Positions 45,106-53,472 of a DNA stretch of 64,000 nucleotides are shown here, in pieces. The DNA is taken from assembly GCA_012727955.1 (NCBI GenBank), contig JAAYGB010000059.1, positions 1 through 64,000 of the forward strand, in the 5' to 3' direction. Below the pieces are notes generated by a model, which was not told the DNA's origin, did no database searches, and saw only the letters and a list, made by a program, of their open reading frames with translations. Both the position numbers and the translations under genes were made by a program. Positions within the stretch are counted from its first letter, which is position 1; each line of letters opens with the position of its first letter. This DNA is from Bacillota bacterium (GTDB lineage Bacteria; Bacillota; Limnochordia; DTU087; JAAYGB01).

Positions 45106-45159
45106 AAACTACCAATCCCTCCCCATATCTTGCTACGTCCCGTGTTGTTAGGTGCTTGA

Positions 45160-45666
45160 CTATGCCCTAGGAAAAACGGAGTAGAGGTAATTTTCTCCCT
45201 GACCTATCTGGAGATAGACATTGTCACTATCTACGGCTAGCTTATAGTTGGAGATCCCTTCATTAACCATCACCTGTGCAACGGAATCGTTCATCACGGT
45301 AAATCGCCCGGTGGCGATCCCTTCCTGAATCACAAAATGGACCCTATGCAGAACTTCCTCTAGGGTCGGACTGGATTGATCCAAAATTTCGATCTCCCCA
45401 CCATCGCTGCCTAGGACTTCCCGAGCAGTGGCCTGCAACTGGCGATAAAGCCGAGGCAAATCAACATCCTTGGCCACTGCAACCACCAGCTCCTGTCCAC
45501 CGGGAACCTCCAGCAATTCAAAGGATTCGACTCCGGTGATAGCCAAAAATCTCTCCTTCAGAGGGCGCTCCACCTTCTGCATATACAGTAGTCTCTGCCC
45601 AGCCACGCCCAGTAGTGTGACGATTACCAATGTTATGACAATAATGGATATACGTGTCTTGTTCAT
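45160..45666 (-). CDS. Hypothetical protein with one N-terminal membrane anchor
   Basis: A 168-residue protein with a single N-terminal hydrophobic helix (about 7-25), then a soluble domain of mixed alpha/beta character probably facing outward. I recognise no family and see no catalytic motif, cysteine or lipobox. ATG start nine bases behind GGGGAGGG. It precedes the FtsH-like protease gene by 54 bp in the same direction, so the two may be cotranscribed and the protein might be an adaptor or substrate. That is only inference. Confidence 0.75.
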   Translation of the reverse strand: MNKTRISIIVITLVIVTLLGVAGQRLLYMQKVERPLKERFLAITGVESFELLEVPGGQELVVAVAKDVDLPRLYRQLQATAREVLGSDGGEIEILDQSSPTLEEVLHRVHFVIQEGIATGRFTVMNDSVAQVMVNEGISNYKLAVDSDNVYLQIGQGENYLYSVFPRA

Positions 45667-45711
45667 TTTGTGTAGCCCTCCCCTGCCTGACCATTATAAC
45701 ATGGAATCAAC

Positions 45712-45741
45712 GAAAAAAAGCCGCTCCATCCAAGGAGCGGC
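45712..45741 (-). terminator. Terminator after pgsA
   Basis: On the minus strand GCCGCTCC pairs with GGAGCGGC around a 6-base loop, followed by seven T residues. It lies about 65 bp past the pgsA stop and ends the rimO-pgsA transcript. Confidence 0.95.
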
Positions 45742-45805
45742 CAAGCAACATTTGTCCATCCTACCAATGAAAGACAACCAAACCAAGGTTTCCTCGACAG
45801 TCTGG

Positions 45806-46330
45806 TTACTTGGAGGAATCAAGATTGAGGAATTTCCCGGCCCGGGCAAAGTAATCCACCGCTGAGACGATGGTGATCAAAGCGGCTAACCACAAAAGGA
45901 ACAGAGCGCCGGGAAGCTGAAGTAAAATCGCAACGATAGCTACGATCTGGGTGATGGTCTTAATCTTTCCCAACTTGCTGGCTGCAATCACAATTCCTTC
46001 CGTCACCGCCACCATTCGCAGGCCTGAGACAGCAAATTCCCGCCCAATAATAATCATCGCTACCCAAGCCGAGACCAAATTCATCTGAACCAAACTGACC
46101 AAAGCCCCGGAGATCAGGAGCTTGTCAGCAATGGGATCCAATAACTGACCCAGCTTAGTAACTTGATTGCGACTGCGGGCAATATACCCATCCAAACCAT
46201 CGGTGATGGCGGCCAAGATAAAAACCAGGGCGGCAAAATAGGCCCCGTAGGGAATTTTCACCAAGACCAGTGCCATAAACACCGGAACCAGTACAATCCT
46301 AACGATGGTCAAAGTCGTTGGTAAGTTCAC
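45806..46330 (-). CDS. pgsA: CDP-diacylglycerol-glycerol-3-phosphate 3-phosphatidyltransferase
   Basis: A 174-residue membrane enzyme that makes phosphatidylglycerol-phosphate. The CDP-alcohol phosphotransferase signature D-G-x2-D/A-R-x8-G-x3-D-x3-D is visible in DGLDGYIARSR and the following GQLLDPIADK. About four to five spans and the length fit the family. GTG start seven bases behind GGAGG, overlapping the rimO stop by four bases. The rimO-pgsA(-cinA-recA-rny) order is conserved in Firmicutes. Confidence 0.97.
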   Translation of the reverse strand: MNLPTTLTIVRIVLVPVFMALVLVKIPYGAYFAALVFILAAITDGLDGYIARSRNQVTKLGQLLDPIADKLLISGALVSLVQMNLVSAWVAMIIIGREFAVSGLRMVAVTEGIVIAASKLGKIKTITQIVAIVAILLQLPGALFLLWLAALITIVSAVDYFARAGKFLNLDSSK

Positions 46331-47664
46331 CCTTCGTCCTCCTCAACCTGACCGACAAGGTCATAGGCATACGCTTCTGTAATTCTTACCGGAACAATGT
46401 CCCCCACCTTCAGGCTGGGATCACCGATATATATCACACCATCAACCTCTGGAGCCTGGAAGGGACCCCTGCCCTGCATCACCAAGTCAGATTCCTGGGA
46501 AGTACCCTCGATCAACACGGGATAGATTTTGTCCACCCGCTGTCGATTTTTCCGCCATGAAATACCCTGCTGGATCTGCATCAGCTTATCCCTGCGCTGC
46601 AGCTTAACCTCTTCATCGACTTGACCTTCCATATCATAGGCCTCCGTTCCCTCTTCCCGGGAATAGGGGAAAACTCCCACATGATCAAACTCAATCTCAG
46701 AGACAAACTGACAGAGCTCGGCAAAGGCGGCTTCTGTCTCTCCAGGGAACCCCACGATCAAGGTAGTGCGCAGGGTAATATCGGGAATCCTGCGGCGAAT
46801 TTTTTCAATCAGTTCCTTAATTCTCAGTTGATCGGCGGGACGGCGCATCCGACGAAGGATATTCCCATTGGCGTGCTGGAGGGGAATATCCAGGTACTTG
46901 CAAACCTTAGGCTCCGTCGCCATCACTTCGAGGAGCTCATCGGTGAGATTAGCTGGATAGGTATACAGGACCCGAATCCACTCTATCCCTTCTATCTGCG
47001 CCAGCCGGCGCAGCAGTTCCGGCAGCTGAGGCTTGCCGTATAGATCTATTCCGTAGGCCGAGGTATCTTGGGCGATGAGGTTGATTTCCTTGGTGCCCTG
47101 AACCGCCATCCCCATAACCTCTGTAACGATGGATTCAAGGGAACGACTTCTAAACCTACCCCGCAAACTGGGAATAACACAGAAGGCACAGCGATGATCA
47201 CAGCCCTCCGCGATCTTAACGTAGGCACTGTAGCCGCCGGTAGACAGCATTCTCGGTAGCTCTTTTTCATAAGAGATATTCTTGTCCCCGATCTGAGTGG
47301 TGCGTCGACCTTCCAGGGCAGAATTCAAGATATTGACAATCTGGTCGAAGTCACCGGTTCCCACTACGGCGTCGACCTCCGGCATTTCCTCCATCAATTC
47401 CTCGCCATAGCGTTGACTCAAACAGCCGGTAACGATGAGGGCCCGACAGTTGCCCTGGGATTTATATTCAGCCATCTCCAAGATAGTATCAATTGACTCT
47501 TCCTTGGCGGGACCGATAAAGGAACAGGTATTTACGATAATGGCGTCAGCTTCCTGGGAATCGCTGGTAATCTCATATCCCGCGTCCCGTAACATCCCTA
47601 ACATTATTTCGCTGTCAACCAAGTTTTTGGCGCATCCCAGCGAAACCATTCCAACCTTTTTCAC
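46327..47664 (-). CDS. rimO: Ribosomal protein S12 methylthiotransferase RimO
   Basis: A 445-residue radical SAM methylthiotransferase that modifies the conserved aspartate of ribosomal protein S12. The N-terminal UPF0004 cysteines are C11 (LGCAKN), C47 (NTCSF) and the one in TGCLSQR. The radical SAM motif CDHRCAFC follows, and a C-terminal TRAM domain ends the protein. The GCAKNLVDSE start distinguishes RimO from MiaB. GTG start with a GGGGGAAG SD. pgsA overlaps its stop. Confidence 0.97.
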   Translation of the reverse strand: MKKVGMVSLGCAKNLVDSEIMLGMLRDAGYEITSDSQEADAIIVNTCSFIGPAKEESIDTILEMAEYKSQGNCRALIVTGCLSQRYGEELMEEMPEVDAVVGTGDFDQIVNILNSALEGRRTTQIGDKNISYEKELPRMLSTGGYSAYVKIAEGCDHRCAFCVIPSLRGRFRSRSLESIVTEVMGMAVQGTKEINLIAQDTSAYGIDLYGKPQLPELLRRLAQIEGIEWIRVLYTYPANLTDELLEVMATEPKVCKYLDIPLQHANGNILRRMRRPADQLRIKELIEKIRRRIPDITLRTTLIVGFPGETEAAFAELCQFVSEIEFDHVGVFPYSREEGTEAYDMEGQVDEEVKLQRRDKLMQIQQGISWRKNRQRVDKIYPVLIEGTSQESDLVMQGRGPFQAPEVDGVIYIGDPSLKVGDIVPVRITEAYAYDLVGQVEEDEG

Positions 47665-47703
47665 TAATTTGCTTCCCCCTAGCTAGACTAAAAACCTCAA
47701 TCA

Positions 47704-47712
47704 ATTATATCA
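47704..47712 (-). promoter_or_regulatory. Putative extended -10 promoter of rimO
   Basis: On the minus strand TGATATAAT, an extended -10 element, lies 40 bp upstream of the rimO start. No clear -35 hexamer is seen at 17 bases. The same extended -10 sequence occurs upstream of recA in this window. Confidence 0.5.
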
Positions 47713-47823
47713 GAATATATCGGAAACCTACCCCTGCCAACAATGCCTGGCTGATAATGCCAGGAAACAGTATCCCTCGCGGAGAATACAGAGGTATCCT
47801 GTGCTGTGGAAAGGAGCTTGCCG

Positions 47824-48249
47824 GTGCCACCTTATTATATAGACCAACCCCTTGTCTGGCTAGTCCTGTTGGCAGCAGCCTATATACTTCTATTGGTGGC
47901 TGCCGTGGCTAAAAGGCTTCGAGCCAAGTACCCACGGGAACCTCTTCTGGGCGAAGGCCCAACGGCGGAGGAGTTTTTCGGCTATCAAGTGAAACGATGT
48001 CACCAGCTCTTGACCATAATTGGAGCTGGTTTGGTGACCTGGGACGGGATCGCCTCTGGTATTTTGCTTACCGGAGCGAAATGGTTATCCCAAGCCCTTT
48101 ATCGGCTGCATCGGTATAGCGACAGGATCTTTGCTTGGCCCTGGAACCTAGTGGGCGGTGCCATCACTACCTTGGGCGAAGCAGTGCAGACTCTATTTGC
48201 CCTTGGCAAAGGCAGGGAGGATACCAATGATACAACTCATTCTCTTTAG
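47824..48249 (+). CDS. Small membrane protein, partner of an antiporter-like subunit
   Basis: A 141-residue protein with one clear N-terminal membrane helix (about 8-28) and weaker hydrophobic segments near 60-80 and 105-120. The C-terminal part (SDRIFAWPWNLVGGAITTLGEAV) recalls the lateral-helix end of NuoL-type subunits, a weak resemblance. The GTG at 47824 is seven bases behind GGAG and preferred over 47806. It overlaps the following membrane gene by 23 bases, so the two are a unit. It reads divergently from rimO. Confidence 0.65.
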   Translation: MPPYYIDQPLVWLVLLAAAYILLLVAAVAKRLRAKYPREPLLGEGPTAEEFFGYQVKRCHQLLTIIGAGLVTWDGIASGILLTGAKWLSQALYRLHRYSDRIFAWPWNLVGGAITTLGEAVQTLFALGKGREDTNDTTHSL

Positions 48250-49645
48250 TACTATTTTCATCGCGCTTGCCATCCTGGTGGTGCCACAAAGGCTAGCCCC
48301 GCTGCTACCCTGGCTCGCCTCCTTGGGGCACTCTTTGCCATATCTCGGGCTGGGAAGGATCACCGCACAACTGGAAGCAGGGATGACACCCAGTGTTTTC
48401 TACTCAATCAACCTTTTTGAGTCCACACTGGACTTTTCCTTCGCATTTAGCCGTGAAGCTGGCATTCTCCTGCTAGCCCTGCTCCCCTTCTTCATTCTCA
48501 TCAGTGTAGGTGACGGGCAAGCCCCGGAAAAGACAGATACCAGAAACAGACGACGGCGCCTCGTGGGCACTTTGCTTACCCACCTTGGTCTAATTGGTCT
48601 TGTTACCTCCACCTCAGTGATGGCACTGGTCATCACCTGGCCGCTGTTTCTTCTCGGTAACTACCTGCTGGTATTCTGGGATCAGCGATTGGCGTCCAAA
48701 GGGGGAGCTGGATTCCGTCATGCTGTCTTTGCTGCCATGCTCCTCAGTACTCTGCTGCTCACTTGGAGCCTGGTCACCCTGGCCAGTGCCGCTGGCACCT
48801 TTGACTTCGCGGCCATTATCCCAGCGGCCCAGGAGTCCATCCTTCCCACAACTCAGTGGTGGATTCTGTTGGGAGTATTCCTAGCAGTGGCCGTCGTTCT
48901 GCCGACCTTTCCCCTACATGGATGGCTTTCTAGTTCCGGGAAGCTGTCGGCAGTCACTGCTGCATTGCTGGTGGGTCTTGTGAGTAAGGGTGCTTTACTG
49001 ATTCTGATTACTGCCGGCCTTAGGCTGCTTCCCGATGCAGCGCCTTCCTTTGGCTTTGCTTTGGTGATCGTTGGCTTGCTGACCATGGCATACGGTGCTC
49101 TCGCAGCCTTTGGGACCACAGGCTCGACGTCAACGGCCTACCATGGGATGATCTACAATGGAATCTTGTTGATCCTGGCTGGCTTTGGTACCGAGGCTTC
49201 CCTGTTGGCCTTTGCCTTTGGGCTGGTCTTAGCCCCCTACTTGCTGTACTTCCGCTACCTTTTGGCGGACTGGGCCTCTGCCATTGATTCCGATAAGGCA
49301 AGGGTTGACAAGCCCCACTGGGCAGTGGGGCTGGGCTTTGGAATTGCCTTAGTTTTAGTAGCCTTCCTTCCCGGTAGTCCCGGTCTGCCGTGGTTGGTGC
49401 TCACACTATCGGCGCTGCGGATTTCATGGATCACCGCAGCAGGGATCTTGGTTTTTGCGGTGTGCCACGCTGGCCACCTGATCGCTAACAGAGCAACCCT
49501 TGAGGAAAGTATCAGTGCCTTGATCTCCCGGCGGCATTACCTGGCCGCGGTTCTCGCCGGTCTTCTGATCCTGGTGGGTCTCTTTCCCGGTGCTCTGACC
49601 CGGTGGCTCCTCCCCGTCAGTAAAATTCTTAGCTTTATCCCGTAG
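48227..49645 (+). CDS. Proton-conducting transporter-like membrane protein (NuoL/M/N-Mrp superfamily, divergent)
   Basis: A 472-residue protein with about 12-14 membrane spans. The segment FPLHGWLSSSGKLSAV followed by ALLVGLVSKGALL resembles the core of complex I/Mrp antiporter-type subunits, where HxWLP-like turns precede a helix with a conserved lysine. The region that should carry the helix-5 glutamate (FWEL-type in relatives) reads ITWPLFLL, so that residue seems absent. No other complex I, hydrogenase, Mrp or DabA gene is nearby. ATG start six bases behind GGGAGG; longer frames are not needed. Confidence 0.7.
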   Translation: MIQLILFSTIFIALAILVVPQRLAPLLPWLASLGHSLPYLGLGRITAQLEAGMTPSVFYSINLFESTLDFSFAFSREAGILLLALLPFFILISVGDGQAPEKTDTRNRRRRLVGTLLTHLGLIGLVTSTSVMALVITWPLFLLGNYLLVFWDQRLASKGGAGFRHAVFAAMLLSTLLLTWSLVTLASAAGTFDFAAIIPAAQESILPTTQWWILLGVFLAVAVVLPTFPLHGWLSSSGKLSAVTAALLVGLVSKGALLILITAGLRLLPDAAPSFGFALVIVGLLTMAYGALAAFGTTGSTSTAYHGMIYNGILLILAGFGTEASLLAFAFGLVLAPYLLYFRYLLADWASAIDSDKARVDKPHWAVGLGFGIALVLVAFLPGSPGLPWLVLTLSALRISWITAAGILVFAVCHAGHLIANRATLEESISALISRRHYLAAVLAGLLILVGLFPGALTRWLLPVSKILSFIP

Positions 49646-49651
49646 TTCATC

Positions 49652-49680
49652 TAGACAGCAGGAATAGGTTGCGGTATAAT
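49652..49680 (+). promoter_or_regulatory. Promoter of tRNA-Ala
   Basis: TAGACA at 49652-49657 and a perfect TATAAT at 49675-49680 with a 17-base spacer, 20 bp upstream of the tRNA. Confidence 0.7.
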
Positions 49681-49700
49681 AGCTCTGGATTTGATTTTCC

Positions 49701-49776
49701 GGGCTCGTAGCTCAGTTGGGAGAGCGCCGCGTTCGCAACGCGGAGGCCGAGGGTTCGAATCCCTTCGAGTCCACCA
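49701..49776 (+). tRNA. tRNA-Ala (CGC anticodon)
   Basis: A complete cloverleaf: acceptor GGGCTCG pairs with CGAGTCC (one G-U), and CCA is encoded. The D-arm contains GCTCAGTTGGGAGAGC, the anticodon stem CCGCG/CGCGG encloses loop TTCGCAA (anticodon CGC, reading GCG), and the T-arm contains GGTTCGAATCC. A terminator follows immediately. Confidence 0.96.
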
Positions 49777-49818
49777 AAACCCCTACCCGGGAATCGACCG
49801 GTAGGGGTTTTTTCTTTT
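49777..49818 (+). terminator. Terminator after tRNA-Ala
   Basis: ACCCCTACC pairs with GGTAGGGGT around a 12-base loop, followed by TTTTTCTTTT, immediately after the tRNA CCA end. Confidence 0.95.
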
Positions 49819-49855
49819 CCCGCCATTGTCTGGACCGGAAGGGGGTAGGAGATGC

Positions 49856-50686
49856 ATGCCTGGCAAGACACAGCAGCAGGACTTTTCAACTAGTGATGAT
49901 CGGGGCCAGCTTAGACCTCCCCTTAAGTGGGCCGGCGGTAAACGCTGGTTGGTGCCCCATTTAAGAAGCTTGTGGGCCGAACATCGGCACAGACGCCTGG
50001 TGGAACCCTTCTGTGGCGGCCTGGCAGTATCTCTAGGGCTTCTGCCCCAGCGGGCTCTTCTTAACGACATCAATGTCCACCTGATCAACTTCTACACCTG
50101 GTTGCAAAATGGGCTGGTGGCTTCTTTGCCGATGAAAAACGATGAAGAGTTGTACTATACCCACCGGGACCGATTCAACCGCCTGATTGATGCCAACCAG
50201 GCTCACTCCAAAACAGCCGCGGAGCTTTTTTATTACCTGAACCGCACCGGCTACAACGGGCTCTGTAGATTTAACCGCAAGGGCCACTTCAACGTCCCCT
50301 TCGGCCGCTACACTAGGATCAATTACATCAAAGATTTCACTCCGTACCAGAAGGTGCTGGCCCACTGGCAATTCTCCTCTGTGGATTTTGCTCGGCTGCA
50401 GCTAAAGGCCGATGATTTCATCTATGCCGACCCTCCCTATGACGTCGAGTTCACCAGCTATGCCGCAAGGGACTTTGATTGGTCGGATCAGGTCCGATTG
50501 GCTAGATGGTTATCCCGCCATCCTGGACCGGTGGTTCTGTCTAACCAGGCCACGGGCCGGATCATCGAACTCTATCGCAGTCTCGGCTTTGAGCTCCACT
50601 TCCTCTATGGTCCCCGCAGAATTTCCTGCGATGGCGACCGCACTCCCGCTAAGGAAGTCCTCGCCACCAAGAACCTCCAGGGGTAG
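49856..50686 (+). CDS. Solitary DNA adenine methylase (Dam/D12 class N6)
   Basis: A 276-residue adenine-N6 methyltransferase of the Dam/D12 class. The SAM-binding motif is PPLKWAGGKR (near 22-31), followed by the EPFCGG segment, and the catalytic motif IV is DPPYD. Dam-type enzymes usually methylate GATC; specificity here is not proven. No restriction endonuclease is adjacent, so it looks like an orphan. The open frame extends back to a TTG at 49826, but the ATG at 49856, behind AGGAG, is a better start. It lies directly after the tRNA-Ala terminator, 77 bp before the SNF2 helicase gene. Confidence 0.9.
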   Translation: MPGKTQQQDFSTSDDRGQLRPPLKWAGGKRWLVPHLRSLWAEHRHRRLVEPFCGGLAVSLGLLPQRALLNDINVHLINFYTWLQNGLVASLPMKNDEELYYTHRDRFNRLIDANQAHSKTAAELFYYLNRTGYNGLCRFNRKGHFNVPFGRYTRINYIKDFTPYQKVLAHWQFSSVDFARLQLKADDFIYADPPYDVEFTSYAARDFDWSDQVRLARWLSRHPGPVVLSNQATGRIIELYRSLGFELHFLYGPRRISCDGDRTPAKEVLATKNLQG

Positions 50687-50762
50687 TTGGGCTGCCGTTA
50701 TAACCTTGCCCGGGTCAGTAAACACTACAATAGTGGACACCCTGCAAGAAAGGAGGCAGCCC

Positions 50763-52607
50763 ATGGAAATCATCATCACTGTACCTCTGCTTCGGGGTAA
50801 CCTGGGGGAAGGTTTTGGGCAACAGGCAAAACCTGAGACCTTTTTTCCCCCTCGTACCGTCGACGGTCTCTTCGATGTCCTCCTTTCCCGAAGCGAATTC
50901 GCCACTCTCCAAAAACAAATTCGCCGCAAACAATTCGATAGTTGGACTTGGCACCAGTTGGCTAGAACGGGGTATCATCTCAGCTGCCAGAAGGACTGGC
51001 AACAGCTGTTGTGTCCCCGACATCTGGCCGACCGTTGGCGGAAGGAAAATGTCGTTGCCTATCCCCATCAGCTAGATACATTGCACCGAGTGGTGAACAT
51101 CATGCGGGGCCGGGCAATTCTCGCCGATGAAGTTGGCCTAGGCAAGACCATCGAAGCCGGGATGATCCTCAAGGAATATATTCTGCGAGGCTTGGTGCAA
51201 CGGGTGCTGATCCTCACTCCTTCTTCATTGTGCTGGCAATGGTATGAGGAGCTCCGGGATAAATTCGGCATCATCACCCAGATCCAGCGCCACCAATTTG
51301 ACTGGGAACATTCCCCCCAGATCATTGCCTCCATCGATACCGCCAAACGTCAACCCCATCGGGATATTGTCTTGGGCATTGACTGGGATATGGTTATCGT
51401 CGATGAAGCCCATCGCTTGAAGAATTCACGTACTGCCAATTGGCAGTTTGTCAACCAACTGTCAAAAAAATACTTTCTCTTGCTCACTGCCACTCCGGTG
51501 CAAAACGACCTTCGAGAGTTGTACAACCTGATTACTCTGCTCAAACCAGGACAACTGGGTTCCTACAAGGACTTCCAACGTCGTTACGTTGCCGACAAAC
51601 GGACGCCCAATAACACAGCAGAGCTTCGCCGTCTGTTGAGCCAAGTGATGGTACGCAATCGCCGAGGTCAAGACACTGTCCAATTTACCAAGCGTAACGT
51701 CCAGGCGGTGCCCATCAAGGGCTACCCTGAAGAAATCGCATTCTATCGAGCGGTGACTGATTTTGTGCAAGAAGAGTATCACAGGTCTACCAACCTGGGG
51801 CAAAATCGGTTAGCCCTAATCACTCTCCAGAGAGAAGCCTGCAGCAGTCCCTGGGCCGCGGCGGTCACTTTGGACAAGATGCGGCAAGTGGCAGCGGATC
51901 CTGCCGTCGTTGCCCGCCTGAACCAATTAATTGATCAAGCCATGGCCATCGAGACCACCGCGAAGCTGGACAAAGTAGTGGAGTTGGCCCAAACCATCGG
52001 AGAAAAGGTGCTGGTCTTCACCGAATACCGAGCCTCCTTAACCCATATTCGCCAACACCTGGAAGCTGCAGGATTGGCCACTTTAGGCTTTGATGGTTCC
52101 TTGTCCAAGGGGCGAAAGGAATGGTCTAAGTTCCTATTTCAGCAATACGGTGATGTGCTGGTTAGTACCGAATCCGGCGGTGAGGGACTGAACTTCCAGT
52201 TCTGCCATCACCTGATCAACTTTGATCTGCCCTGGAACCCGATGCGAGTGGAGCAAAGGATCGGTCGGGTCCATCGCCTTGGGCAAACCCATGATGTGGA
52301 GATCTACAACTTCGCTACCTTGGGTACCATCGAGGAACATATCGTCTACTTACTGCAGGAAAAGATCAACATGTTTGAGATGGTGATCGGCGAACTGGAT
52401 GCCATTCTCCATCGGCTCGATGGTGACCACTCTTTGGAGACGAGAATTATGAACATTCTGTCCAATGCCAGGGATGAAGAGGATCTAGCCCAACAAATTG
52501 ATTCCTTGGGAGACCAAATTCTCAAGGCAAAAAGCCAGTTGCCCCCCAGTATTATCGATACCATTCTGCTGCAACAACCATCTCAAGGAGTGAAATTAAA
52601 TGCATAG
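50763..52607 (+). CDS. SNF2-family helicase, YqhH-like
   Basis: A 614-residue Swi2/SNF2 ATPase. Motif I is DEVGLGKT, motif II DEAH, motif III LLTATPVQN, and the C-terminal RecA-like domain ends with the QRIGRVHRLGQ motif VI. Sequence and partner gene match Bacillus YqhH rather than RapA: it is shorter and lacks the RapA-specific domains. It may move along double-stranded DNA or remodel protein-DNA complexes; the true function of YqhH is unknown. The long open frame starts at 50412 inside the methylase. The ATG at 50763, eight bases behind AAAGGAGG, is clearly the start. It overlaps the next gene by eight bases. Confidence 0.92.
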   Translation: MEIIITVPLLRGNLGEGFGQQAKPETFFPPRTVDGLFDVLLSRSEFATLQKQIRRKQFDSWTWHQLARTGYHLSCQKDWQQLLCPRHLADRWRKENVVAYPHQLDTLHRVVNIMRGRAILADEVGLGKTIEAGMILKEYILRGLVQRVLILTPSSLCWQWYEELRDKFGIITQIQRHQFDWEHSPQIIASIDTAKRQPHRDIVLGIDWDMVIVDEAHRLKNSRTANWQFVNQLSKKYFLLLTATPVQNDLRELYNLITLLKPGQLGSYKDFQRRYVADKRTPNNTAELRRLLSQVMVRNRRGQDTVQFTKRNVQAVPIKGYPEEIAFYRAVTDFVQEEYHRSTNLGQNRLALITLQREACSSPWAAAVTLDKMRQVAADPAVVARLNQLIDQAMAIETTAKLDKVVELAQTIGEKVLVFTEYRASLTHIRQHLEAAGLATLGFDGSLSKGRKEWSKFLFQQYGDVLVSTESGGEGLNFQFCHHLINFDLPWNPMRVEQRIGRVHRLGQTHDVEIYNFATLGTIEEHIVYLLQEKINMFEMVIGELDAILHRLDGDHSLETRIMNILSNARDEEDLAQQIDSLGDQILKAKSQLPPSIIDTILLQQPSQGVKLNA

Positions 52608-53472
52608 CCTGCCGACGGCACAGAATTTGCAGACTCCGGTCCAATGGAGTAAGCAGCAAACCCAGCTAGCGCGATTTGTTGTCGAGTATCTCAATGCACT
52701 GGGGGCTTCCCATCACTGGGATGGAGATATCCTGGTGGCAGAACTTGACGAAGACCAGGCCAGGGTGCTCACGGGGCTGATGGCACCGGCCCAAACCCTG
52801 AAACTAGCCTTTCATCCTGAACTGCTGACAGACCCTAGCATTGAATTGATCTGTCCCGGCAGCTTTCGTCTGGAGCAAATCCTTGATTCCATCGCCCGAC
52901 GCAGCAAGATCACATGCCAGTTCGGTTACACCGAGGCAGACCGGTGGGGAATGGCCCCGGTAACCTTTGTTCCCTTTCTCTTTATGGTCCTGCACCTTGG
53001 TTACCTAAGTCCCAGCCGGCAGGAGGAAAATTGCATCGAAGTGGGGTGTAATCTGGTAACGGGGCAAGTGATTGCCAATCCCTATCGGTATCTTGTCTCC
53101 CTGTACCGCAGCACCCTACCTCCCTTCCCCGCTCAACGCTACAAGCGGCGGATTTCCTTCCTGCAGGCCTATCGCGACTGCATTGGACAATACATCGTTG
53201 ATCTCCTCAAGCAGGAAGATCGCAAATGGGCTGAAGAAGCTTCAGCCCATTTGCAGCAAGAGTCTCAAGAAATAGCAGAATATTTCACACGCCTCGATTT
53301 CCTCAATGCTACCGACGACAAAGCCGAGGAAAGAGCCTCAGAAAAGGAGCTCCGGCTCAAGGAGGCCCAACTTCGCAATCAACCGCGAGTGGTGGTCCGT
53401 CCCTTAACCAGTGCACTCCTTTACTTATCAGAATCAGCCTTGGCCCTCAATTCGGTGCCGCTGTCGAGATAG
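52600..53472 (+). CDS. YqhG-like partner of the SNF2 helicase
   Basis: A 290-residue soluble protein with no catalytic motif that I can name. A charged coiled-coil-like region lies near 205-260. Its length, its eight-base overlap with the helicase gene, and the LKLAFHPE- and PGSFRLEQIL-type segments fit the YqhG family, the usual partner of YqhH in Bacilli. The function of YqhG is unknown; a helicase cofactor is a reasonable guess. ATG start nine bases behind AAGGAG. Its last 52 bases overlap the convergent carbonic-anhydrase gene. Confidence 0.75.
   Translation: MHSLPTAQNLQTPVQWSKQQTQLARFVVEYLNALGASHHWDGDILVAELDEDQARVLTGLMAPAQTLKLAFHPELLTDPSIELICPGSFRLEQILDSIARRSKITCQFGYTEADRWGMAPVTFVPFLFMVLHLGYLSPSRQEENCIEVGCNLVTGQVIANPYRYLVSLYRSTLPPFPAQRYKRRISFLQAYRDCIGQYIVDLLKQEDRKWAEEASAHLQQESQEIAEYFTRLDFLNATDDKAEERASEKELRLKEAQLRNQPRVVVRPLTSALLYLSESALALNSVPLSR

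Noticed and set aside
49701-49776. Integrated element using tRNA-Ala as attachment site
   Set aside because: No duplicated tRNA 3' end, integrase or mobile gene was found downstream; the following genes look chromosomal.
49856-53472. DISARM-like or other named defence system (methylase plus SNF2 helicase)
   Set aside because: The helicase and its overlapping partner fit the YqhH-YqhG pair better, and no DISARM DUF1998 or phospholipase-type gene is in the cassette. The DUF1998 helicase at 54-56 kb matches MrfA and is on the other strand.
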